Shown here piece after piece: positions 16,708 through 23,786 of a stretch of DNA of 24,444 nucleotides (positions within the stretch are counted from its first letter, which is position 1; the number at the start of each line of letters is the position of its first letter). The position numbers and the translations under genes are program-made. The notes below the pieces were generated by a model. It did not search any database, had not been told where the DNA came from, and saw only the letters and a program-made list of their open reading frames with translations. The DNA is from a virus. Location: positions 1-24,444 of IMG/VR virus record IMGVR_UViG_3300009068_000184; one strand, written 5' to 3'.

Positions 16708-19700
16708 TATGCTGCTTTCGGAGGAATGCTATCTAACAAAACAAATCCAGAGGGAATACGCTTTGAATCCCGTTTATAAACTTTATCATTCACCATCGTA
16801 AACGCTTGTTTTCTTGCACCCTTAGACTTAAATGATACATGGATCCAAACTGATTGAGGGAAACGATATTCAAGAATCAACTGATCATAAGGAAGGATCT
16901 TTTCTAACTGTTGAATGATCTCATATGTTTTTGTATTTTTGTCTGGCAGCATAATACCAATATCAAATGCTTGCCCCTTACAGTGGTCTGATGTTGGTGA
17001 CTCGTTTGCAACTATACCCTTTAAACGATAACCTGAATTAATCTTCCACTGTTTCTTATATCCTCCAATACCACCTGGAAGAACTCCCATCGCTGGTTCA
17101 AGAATATTCTGACAAGTCTGCGCAAGATTACATACAATCTCGGGAGCAGTGTATAATCTTTCTGGTGCGTCTTTACTATCCTTAAGCATCTGATCAACGA
17201 GTTTATGTTCACCACCAACACCTCCATCCATTAACATACCAAGAGTGAAGTTTTGGGACATTCTAAAATCATTTGTAAATTGTCTTGTTGCGTAAATAAT
17301 CTCACAACTTACTGGAATAGTAGTATTAGAACCACCTGATGGTTTTCCTGCTTCTTCTGACGCTACTGGTGCAGGTGCTCCAACTACACCTTCTTTTCTA
17401 GTAGTCTCAGCAGATGCCGCACGACCTTCTGGTGTGTCAAAGTCATCTGGAGTTTCAGCAACAGTCTTTTCTTCAAACTGTCTTTCTGGAGGAATTGAAT
17501 ATGGCACAACTGGAGATAGTGGATTACCTAAATCTGGAGGAGTCAATTCTACATCAGGAGCAACAATAGTTTCGCTACCAGCTGCACCATTACCAAATTG
17601 ACCTTGAGAGTAATCTGCAGATAATGTTCCACCAGCAAGGATATCCATACTACCACTCGACTCAAGATTAACTGTGGCACCGAGTAGGTTAAATCCTTCA
17701 TCAGCAGCAACTGAAACTGCAGATCCATTCACTGCATAATTAGTATCAGCTTTCTGATTAATATTTGCAGCTTGGATATCAATATCACCAACTGCTTTAA
17801 TAAGAATGTCTCCACCTGCAGCCATGTAGATATCATTGGCAACACCAATGTCTAGATTTTGCCCAACTTTAAGTGTAGCATTTTGCTCAACTTGAATGTT
17901 CGCATCAGTACGAGCATAAATGTTTGCATTACCATTCACAGTAATGTTTAATTCACCAGCTACGGATAGACAACCATTCTTTTCCATGACAACAAAGTTA
18001 TCACCGATGATGTAGTTAACCTGTGTTCCGTTTGGATCGATCTCGCTAAATGTTCCAGATCTATGGTAAGTGTTTATTCTTTCATACCCTGGAGTATCAT
18101 CAAATTCTTGTAGGTGACCAGATTCTGTTTCAAGAACTTTGTTAAATGGATACTTTGCTCCATATGGTGCTTCTGGTTGATCCCATGATCCGTTATCAAG
18201 TGCTTTAGGAACACCCAGCTTTCGGATAGCATCTTTCTTCTTAATAACTGTACCTTCAATAACACCACGTGCAAGACGATTAGTGTCTGGCTCACCGATA
18301 TACTCTTTTAGAGGATACTTGTTGTTTGGGTCTCGGAAACCAGTAGTACCAGAACCAGTTTTTACAGATTCTGGTGATGGTTGTGGAGTTGTTACATTGC
18401 CTACTGGTGGTGTATCTGGAATTGGTGGGTTGGCATCTTTCTCTGGAGCACCAACATCTGGTGATTGCCCATAGAAATATTCATAGTATGCTTTCTTTTT
18501 TGCAGCGATATCAGCTGAGTTTACACCAACTGCTTGTTTTGCTGCAAGGAAATATCCAGGATGATCATTTACATTAACACCCTTTGGCACTCTGTCTTTA
18601 ATGTACAATGCAGCAACTAATGCTGACACATTAATATCAGCATCAAGTGAATCTGGATTGTTAACAATATCCAGAGTCAAACCCATCTGATTGGCAAGTT
18701 TCTGGTATCTTGCATAGTTTGATTTACCAGTTAACTGAATAAATCCACGACCATAATACTTTCCACCATCTTCATCTGTTTGATTACCAAGAAATCCTTT
18801 TCCTCTTTTTGTTGGACCATATGCCCATGAGAAGAATTCTTCTCTACTTAAACCTCGTTTTCTAGCATTAGAATATTTGGCAATGTCTTCTGGAGTAGCA
18901 AACGAGTAAATAGTTTTAAGACGTCCTTCATTATAATTATACTCTTCTGATGTTGGAACCCACGTACTTTCACCACCAGCAATACCCAACAAAGCACATT
19001 TCTGTTCTTTAGTAGTCAATCCAACTTTATCACATGCAGCAATAAGTGCTTTAATACCTTCTGATGCCTTGTTTGGGTTACTAGAAGACTTTGGTGGTGG
19101 GATAGTTGGTATTGATGAATTAGATGCTGTTGATTTTATTTTATCTGCAGTCGATCCTGTTACCACTGCAGTTCCATCGCTAGTGACAAGATTAGTGACT
19201 TTACTTTCAGCAACAGCTTCAAGATTTGATGGTGCTGCTTGAAACTTTATAATATTTTCTTGATAATTTATAACAGTATTACTAATTGTAATTTTAGTAC
19301 CACTATCAACAGAAACAATAAATGTTCCTGCTGGAAGTCCAAAGCCTAACACTCTCATGTTTGCTTTTAAATCTTTGGTTAGATTAGTAGCACCAGTTTC
19401 TTTATCATAAAATGTTAATTGTGTGCCATTTGTTGGACCAGGAATAGTTCTTAATTCCAAATTTTCAATTTTACCGCCAGAAGCAATTGGTGCATCATCT
19501 TCTTTATCAATGGGTGCTGGCGCAGAAGGAATACCACCAACAGTACCAATCATAATTGGTTGTTGATTATCAGTATCCGCAAAAATAATAATTACACAAG
19601 TACCCTCAACTGGACCAATAGGAGAGAATCCAATACCATTCATTGCAGCAGATGTAACTGACTGCATTGGATGCGCCCATGGTAATTCTGAAGTAGGAAG

Positions 19701-19802
19701 CTGTGATTTGTCGTGTGTATGCAATCCAACTACTCGGACTTGACAACGACCAAGTTTTAATGGATCACTTCTATTTTCTACGACACCATAGTAAAAATTC
19801 AT
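16707..19802 (-). CDS. gp5: Baseplate hub spike gp5 with GH19-type and M15-type domains
   Basis: This is a 1031-residue protein; T4 gp5 has 575. Residues 1-95 are the OB-fold (YYGVVENRSDPLKLGRCQVR, GCxP-like hub core, IMIGTVGGIP). A Pro-rich linker at 228-245 leads to a GH19-type domain at about 245-446: ALLGIAGGESTW with candidate catalytic E278, E286/E287, and KYYGRGFIQLTGKSNYARY at 348-366. A second Pro-rich linker runs about 452-480. Residues 590-735 are the beta-helix needle (short repeats such as VNGNANIYARTDANIQVEQN). After a linker at 745-830, residues 838-1003 match the peptidase M15_3 pattern: KINSGYRLKG, SDH-x-x-G-x-A-x-D (H940, D947), DQLILEY and WIHVS (H988). It would pierce the outer membrane and cut peptidoglycan. 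It is coupled to the gp27-like gene upstream. Confidence 0.9.
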   Translation of the reverse strand: MNFYYGVVENRSDPLKLGRCQVRVVGLHTHDKSQLPTSELPWAHPMQSVTSAAMNGIGFSPIGPVEGTCVIIIFADTDNQQPIMIGTVGGIPSAPAPIDKEDDAPIASGGKIENLELRTIPGPTNGTQLTFYDKETGATNLTKDLKANMRVLGFGLPAGTFIVSVDSGTKITISNTVINYQENIIKFQAAPSNLEAVAESKVTNLVTSDGTAVVTGSTADKIKSTASNSSIPTIPPPKSSSNPNKASEGIKALIAACDKVGLTTKEQKCALLGIAGGESTWVPTSEEYNYNEGRLKTIYSFATPEDIAKYSNARKRGLSREEFFSWAYGPTKRGKGFLGNQTDEDGGKYYGRGFIQLTGKSNYARYQKLANQMGLTLDIVNNPDSLDADINVSALVAALYIKDRVPKGVNVNDHPGYFLAAKQAVGVNSADIAAKKKAYYEYFYGQSPDVGAPEKDANPPIPDTPPVGNVTTPQPSPESVKTGSGTTGFRDPNNKYPLKEYIGEPDTNRLARGVIEGTVIKKKDAIRKLGVPKALDNGSWDQPEAPYGAKYPFNKVLETESGHLQEFDDTPGYERINTYHRSGTFSEIDPNGTQVNYIIGDNFVVMEKNGCLSVAGELNITVNGNANIYARTDANIQVEQNATLKVGQNLDIGVANDIYMAAGGDILIKAVGDIDIQAANINQKADTNYAVNGSAVSVAADEGFNLLGATVNLESSGSMDILAGGTLSADYSQGQFGNGAAGSETIVAPDVELTPPDLGNPLSPVVPYSIPPERQFEEKTVAETPDDFDTPEGRAASAETTRKEGVVGAPAPVASEEAGKPSGGSNTTIPVSCEIIYATRQFTNDFRMSQNFTLGMLMDGGVGGEHKLVDQMLKDSKDAPERLYTAPEIVCNLAQTCQNILEPAMGVLPGGIGGYKKQWKINSGYRLKGIVANESPTSDHCKGQAFDIGIMLPDKNTKTYEIIQQLEKILPYDQLILEYRFPQSVWIHVSFKSKGARKQAFTMVNDKVYKRDSKRIPSGFVLLDSIPPKAA

Positions 19803-21079
19803 TATTTGTTCCTATTCATATTCATTTGCGATGATTCTTTAATTAGTTCCATATGGCATTCATGTTTTTCTCTATCAACATGATGGTTAATAGCAGCAAT
19901 GATATAATAACCTGAAAACATTTTATCCGTTGTGTCTTTATCTTTTGGAGACATTGGTTCTATTCTATTTAATACAACACCAACTTTCTGTCCTACCGTG
20001 TAGTCAGTTCTCCCAGGAACTGTAATCCTAATTTTATTTGACTCTGCCAGTTTCATCAAAGATGCTCTCTCTTGGAATGTCTTAGAATTGGTGACATCAC
20101 CAAACCCATTAAAGTTACCGTAGTCTTTGGGATAGTTGATTAATGTTGAGTTTGATCTAAAAACTGCTTTGTCAGAATTGATTGGATGTTTGTTTAAATG
20201 CTTTTGCTGTTCATATCTCTGAAACATATTGTAGTTCTTAACTGAATATGTTTTCTTTGTAACATCATACATAATTTGTCTAGATGACAACATACCACTA
20301 CGAATTCTATCCATGTAATCATATGCTACTGGTACACTGATATCCGTAATTCTTTTGTAGTCTTCATTTACATTTCGGATATCACCACCATTGGGTAATT
20401 TATCACGAGTATATTTGTCATATGTAAATTCTTGGAATGGTTTATTTTGATATAACATTTCTAAACTAATAAAGTAAAACCCATCTCTATTCTCGAAGAA
20501 AACATAGTTTGGGGTCTTATTCATATTGACTGCATTCTCGCAAAGATACATAATGTTCTTAATTGGAGACCAGTAGTTTGAAATATACTTTACATTAGAA
20601 AGTGTTGGCTCGACATGAACTTTCTTTTCACTTTCCAAACCTATAACTTTATCTTTAATAAATGGTGTGACTAACTCAGAAACTTTATTTCCAAAAACAC
20701 GACTAATCTTTTTGTTAAGATCTGCTACTGCTTCAGTAGAAATAAAATGTATCTGATAAATCACAGAACGATCGCCAAGAAGTTCTCTATCAGTCAATTT
20801 GTAGATATAATATTTACCTTTAACCGCACTGTCTTTTAGAGCAGGTGTTGTAATATCTAATTCAACATATTCTTCACCAATAAATGGGAAAAGATTAATC
20901 AAATCTAATGATTCTTTAATAACAATACTACCAGTTATAAATGGTGAAAAAATATCTTCATAAAATTGCACAGTTAAAACTTGCCCTGTGATATCCTGAT
21001 GAAAACCTTTCGGGGTAATTATTTTAACTTTATTGATGCTGACATCGCCAGCAAATCTCAATTGTTGACTAGATTTCAT
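19802..21079 (-). CDS. gp27: Baseplate hub protein, gp27-like
   Basis: This is a 425-residue protein; T4 gp27 has 391. Features that fit a hub protein are an N-terminal beta-domain (INKVKIITPKGFHQDITGQV, VQFYEDIFSPFITGSIVIKE), a middle region with VKYISNYWSPIKNIMYLCEN and NYVFFENRDGFYFISLEMLY, and a C-terminal part with AESNKIRITVPGRTDYTVGQ, KVGVVLNRI and FSGYYIIAAINHHVD. The last two are typical of the tube-like domain of gp27 and related gpD/VgrG proteins. gp27 trimers form the cylinder that holds gp5 and joins it to the tail tube. It sits directly upstream of gp5 with a TAATG overlap, and gp53 is upstream. The hub call is strong from position and fold-like motifs; direct sequence identity to T4 gp27 is low. 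Confidence 0.75.
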   Translation of the reverse strand: MKSSQQLRFAGDVSINKVKIITPKGFHQDITGQVLTVQFYEDIFSPFITGSIVIKESLDLINLFPFIGEEYVELDITTPALKDSAVKGKYYIYKLTDRELLGDRSVIYQIHFISTEAVADLNKKISRVFGNKVSELVTPFIKDKVIGLESEKKVHVEPTLSNVKYISNYWSPIKNIMYLCENAVNMNKTPNYVFFENRDGFYFISLEMLYQNKPFQEFTYDKYTRDKLPNGGDIRNVNEDYKRITDISVPVAYDYMDRIRSGMLSSRQIMYDVTKKTYSVKNYNMFQRYEQQKHLNKHPINSDKAVFRSNSTLINYPKDYGNFNGFGDVTNSKTFQERASLMKLAESNKIRITVPGRTDYTVGQKVGVVLNRIEPMSPKDKDTTDKMFSGYYIIAAINHHVDREKHECHMELIKESSQMNMNRNK

Positions 21080-21570
21080 TACAATAATTCTTTATATTGT
21101 GTCAGTATAGTTGATATAACCTGTGGTGAAATTACTTTTATTCTTCTCTTTGACTCATTGAGTTCTCTTTCGTAATCATCATTTGATACTGATACCGCAC
21201 CAGTGACAGTAGAGTTCACAACAAACCCAGCAGCATTTACATAGTGGCGAGTTGCATATCGTTGTGCACCATAGGTAGCTACAATATGGTTTTCTAATGC
21301 CTGCTCTGAAAGAGGGAAGTCAGAAATATAATCATGTTTTTGATTTGTCAGCATAATGATCCAATGATATTCTGGATCACCATATATCTTTTCAGCAACA
21401 ATTTCTGGAGTCTCTCCATCAACAATATCATATTCATCGAATAGAGTTACATTCTCTAAAACTTCTTTACGGAAACGAACATTTCTAGTAATATCTGTTA
21501 CAACGGATGTCTTAGTAGTAGTTCCATATTTAAAGTCGTATAAAAACTGTGGGAATTCTTTAAAGTACAT
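21079..21570 (-). CDS. gp53: Baseplate wedge protein gp53
   Basis: This is a 163-residue protein; T4 gp53 has 196. The start MYFKEFPQFLYDFKYGTTTK and the block YDIVDGETPEIVAEKIYGDP, then EYHWIIMLTNQKHDY and DFPLSEQALENHI (residues about 46-94) are diagnostic of gp53, whose core has a LysM-like fold. gp53 joins neighbouring wedges around the hub during baseplate assembly. The C-terminal half ends with a charged helix (NDDYERELNESKRRIKVISP). It is coupled at both ends by TAATG, between gp48 and the gp27-like hub gene. Confidence 0.9.
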   Translation of the reverse strand: MYFKEFPQFLYDFKYGTTTKTSVVTDITRNVRFRKEVLENVTLFDEYDIVDGETPEIVAEKIYGDPEYHWIIMLTNQKHDYISDFPLSEQALENHIVATYGAQRYATRHYVNAAGFVVNSTVTGAVSVSNDDYERELNESKRRIKVISPQVISTILTQYKELL

Positions 21571-22697
21571 TATAGACCATCCGCAATCTTGTCTTTGGTT
21601 AGTAGAGCAAGTTCTCTAAAATTCATAGTAATATTAATCTGTGTTGGCATACCATTATCAAATGTAGTGAATGCACCATTCGGTGTATAATTGACATTGA
21701 GTTCTGTTAATACGCAAGATGTATGACGATGTAAGTTTATGTTCTCTTGGCCATTTTGATAATAGAAAATATCAAATTCAGATGGGTAGATATAAACAAA
21801 ATTATTATTATCTTTAAACTCTGGGTGCATATGGTATTTAAGTGTTTTGATAATGTTTAAAACATTGGCTGCTTCTGTAGAACTTCTTGGGAAAAACTGA
21901 TAATCAAAAGCGAATGTTCTAAAATCTACACCCTTAAAGATTTGTTCTTTCTTTGGGTTTGAAGCCAGACCAGTGGCTGCAGATAATCCTGCTGCATTTG
22001 GACCTTTCGATAAAGCCAAATTAGTAATGATGGCTTTTGCTGGCTCAGCTAAGTTTTTAGCATCACCCTTACTAACAGCATCTATCAATTCTTGTGATGC
22101 TGTTGTTGCCATTTGTAACGCACCAGTATCTTCATCACCCCATTGCATTCCGTATCTAATGGATAGTTGATTTGGCACGTGCATGGCAATAGCAGTTTTT
22201 AATCTTCTTTGAGCACGAGTTGCCGATGCAGCCATTAAAGCAGTCGCACCAGCACCAATAGTCGCCAATCCAGCAGCAGTGGCACTGGCTTCGCCAATAC
22301 CAAGTGATTTACCTAAGATTGCGCCACTAGCATTTAAAGTAGCAGCACTAGCAAACAACTTTCCAGTAGTTAAGTTTTGAGCAATAAGATCTCCACGATC
22401 TCTTGGAGTGATATTATCTACAAAATTATCATTAGTTAAAGACTGTGCTAGTTTAGAATCTACTGCTACATTGATGTAAAATATAACATAATTACCACCA
22501 TATTTTCCGCCTGCAGCTAGTAAATCTTCTGGATACATGTGCTGTTTAACTTCATATGGAGAATTAGAAGCACCTTTATGCGTAGCTTCACCTCTAGTAC
22601 TACCCATATTTGGTGGGCGACTAAGCGTTGTAGCTTTATCTCTAATAGCTGAAGTGGCAGAAACCACTCTATCTCTGATATCTGGAAGGAGTGCCAT
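21570..22697 (-). CDS. gp48: Baseplate tail tube cap gp48
   Basis: This is a 375-residue protein; T4 gp48 has 364. The C-terminal half carries the gp48/gp54 tube-fold signature: FKGVDFRTFAFDYQFFPRSS at 249-268, NIIKTLKYHMHPEFKDN, FVYIYPSEFDIFYYQNGQEN, CVLTELNVNYTPNGAFTTFD, and QINITMNFRELALLTKDKI. The N-terminal region includes SPYEVKQHMYPEDL and an Ala-rich stretch (GEASATAAGLATIGAGATAL, about 135-154) that could be a hydrophobic helix. gp48 binds the top of the baseplate and, with gp54, starts tail tube growth. It is the first gene of the leftward operon, 39 bases downstream of the start predicted from CATAAATA at 22742-22749. gp54 is the alternative name, but the other tube-fold gene at 23787 fits gp54 better. 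Confidence 0.85.
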   Translation of the reverse strand: MALLPDIRDRVVSATSAIRDKATTLSRPPNMGSTRGEATHKGASNSPYEVKQHMYPEDLLAAGGKYGGNYVIFYINVAVDSKLAQSLTNDNFVDNITPRDRGDLIAQNLTTGKLFASAATLNASGAILGKSLGIGEASATAAGLATIGAGATALMAASATRAQRRLKTAIAMHVPNQLSIRYGMQWGDEDTGALQMATTASQELIDAVSKGDAKNLAEPAKAIITNLALSKGPNAAGLSAATGLASNPKKEQIFKGVDFRTFAFDYQFFPRSSTEAANVLNIIKTLKYHMHPEFKDNNNFVYIYPSEFDIFYYQNGQENINLHRHTSCVLTELNVNYTPNGAFTTFDNGMPTQINITMNFRELALLTKDKIADGL

Positions 22698-22710
22698 TTG
22701 TTGTCTTTAC

Positions 22711-22718
22711 CCTAAATA
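22711..22718 (+). promoter_or_regulatory. gp4: CCTAAATA late-promoter-like motif before gp4
   Basis: This lies in the 49-base divergent gap between gp48 and gp4. CCTAAATA shares TAAATA with the T4 late consensus. With T4 spacing transcription would start near 22724, giving a leader of about 23 bases to the gp4 ATG. No Shine-Dalgarno site is evident before gp4. Confidence 0.45.
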
Positions 22719-22741
22719 TGGTTGTTATTATCCTAATTAGT

Positions 22742-22749
22742 TATTTATG
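22742..22749 (-). promoter_or_regulatory. Late promoter motif CATAAATA for the leftward baseplate operon
   Basis: On the minus strand this reads CATAAATA, within an AACATAAATA ten-mer identical to the one at 8191-8200. It overlaps the gp4 start codon (22747-22749). The expected start near 22736 gives a 39-base leader to gp48. Only a weak ribosome site (GGGTAAAGAC) precedes gp48. Confidence 0.65.
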
Positions 22750-23178
22750 TTCCACAAGAGAAAGTTTATTCCTATATTCCCAGAAAAATATACAGGAGAT
22801 GCCACAAACATTATCATGAGATCCAGCTGGGAAACACGATTCGCTTCTTGGTGCGATAAGAACCCTAGTGTGTTAAAATGGAGTTCTGAGGAAACAATTA
22901 TACCGTATAAGTGTCCAACGGATAATCGTATTCATCGCTATTTTGTAGATTTTAAGATTACCGTAACTACAGGTAAAACCTATCTGGTTGAAGTTAAACC
23001 AAAAACACAAACCCTACCACCTATTTATCCTGGAAAGAGAACCCAAAGATACTTACAAGAGTCTTTAGCGTTTATGAAGAATCAAGCAAAGTGGGAAGCA
23101 GCAAACGAATTCGCAAAAGATCGAGGCTGGGAGTTCAAGATTATAACTGAACACGAGTTGGGTCTAGCACCTAAATAA
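22747..23178 (+). CDS. gp4: Head completion protein gp4 (nuclease-like fold)
   Basis: This is a 143-residue protein; T4 gp4 has 150. The conserved blocks are MRSSWETRFASWCDKNPSVL at 24-43, KWSSEETIIPYKCPTDNRIH at 44-63 and RYFVDFKITV, then YLVEVKPKTQT. They fit the T4 gp4 family. D68, E82 and K84 form a PD-(D/E)XK-like nuclease core, with E29 just upstream as in TnsA-type folds. gp4 is needed late in head maturation, after DNA packaging and before tail joining. In T4 gene 4 lies between genes 2 and 53; here it is next to gp48-gp53 but divergent from them. The ATG at 22747 is the first in the frame after the gap, and no Shine-Dalgarno site is visible. The stop lies within a CCTAAATA motif before the next gene. 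Confidence 0.92.
   Translation: MFHKRKFIPIFPEKYTGDATNIIMRSSWETRFASWCDKNPSVLKWSSEETIIPYKCPTDNRIHRYFVDFKITVTTGKTYLVEVKPKTQTLPPIYPGKRTQRYLQESLAFMKNQAKWEAANEFAKDRGWEFKIITEHELGLAPK
23170..23177 (+). promoter_or_regulatory. CCTAAATA motif at the end of gp4, before the 200-residue gene
   Basis: The motif covers the last gp4 codons (Pro, Lys and most of the stop) and ends 5 bases before the ATG at 23183. With T4 late spacing the predicted start of transcription is 23183 itself, the A of the start codon. A chance match remains possible because the bases also encode gp4. Confidence 0.3.
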
Positions 23179-23182
23179 GAGT

Positions 23183-23785
23183 ATGGCTCAAAAATCACCA
23201 ATGCTCGATGTATTCGAACGAAACAAATATGACTTAGCGACTAGCGTCAGAAAGTCTAAAGGATGGTTCGAACAACAAGTCACTCTGTTGACTAAGCAAC
23301 AACTCACCCCAGCAAAAGTACTAAATGGAAACACAGATCAATTAGTGACTAAAATTATGCCTGGACGACTATACATGTATGGTTACGATCCAAAGGGTAA
23401 GAAGGATTTGCCATACTATGACAGATTTCCTTTAGTATTTCCATTTAGTAGAACACCAGATGGGTTTATGGGATTAAATATGCATTATCTTCCATATTAT
23501 TTAAGGATAAGATTACTTGATTCTTTGTTAGTGTTTAAATCTAACAATCGTATGGATGAAACAACTAGATTAAAGTATTCATGGCAGGTTATAGATGGAG
23601 TCTCTAGATTCTCCGCAGCACAACCATGCGTCAAACAGTATTTAACTGGGCATGTAAGAACACAATTCAGACAAATCGATGCCGCAGATTGGGCGACTGC
23701 TATGTTACTTCCAGTTGAACGATTTGTTGGTGCATCTAAAGAAGAAATATGGTCAGATTCGATCAAGAAAATAAGAAGGGTTTAA
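23183..23785 (+). CDS. Conserved T4-like phage protein of unknown function
   Basis: This is a 200-residue protein. The centre has MPGRLYMYGYDPKGKKDLPY, YDRFPLVFPFSRTPDGFMGL and NMHYLPYYLRIRLLDSLL (residues about 59-116), a pattern I recognise as common in T4-like phages of marine and freshwater hosts. The C-terminal half has AAQPCVKQYLTGHVRTQFRQ, then DWATAMLLPVERFVGASKEE and IWSDSIKKIRRV. It has a basic tail and no signal peptide or membrane segment. In T4, gene 2 (DNA end protector) neighbours gene 4; this gene is directly after gp4, so a gp2-like role is possible by position only. It starts 4 bases after the gp4 stop. No known catalytic motif is seen. Confidence 0.8.
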   Translation: MAQKSPMLDVFERNKYDLATSVRKSKGWFEQQVTLLTKQQLTPAKVLNGNTDQLVTKIMPGRLYMYGYDPKGKKDLPYYDRFPLVFPFSRTPDGFMGLNMHYLPYYLRIRLLDSLLVFKSNNRMDETTRLKYSWQVIDGVSRFSAAQPCVKQYLTGHVRTQFRQIDAADWATAMLLPVERFVGASKEEIWSDSIKKIRRV

Positions 23786-23786
23786 A

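Noticed and set aside
18465-19070. T4-type lysozyme domain in gp5
   Set aside because: The E-D-T catalytic pattern of T4 lysozyme is not seen; the GGEST and YYGRGFIQLTG motifs are of GH19 type.
22698-22746. Rho-independent terminator in the divergent gap
   Set aside because: There is no GC-rich stem followed by a T run, and the gap is better explained by two promoter motifs.
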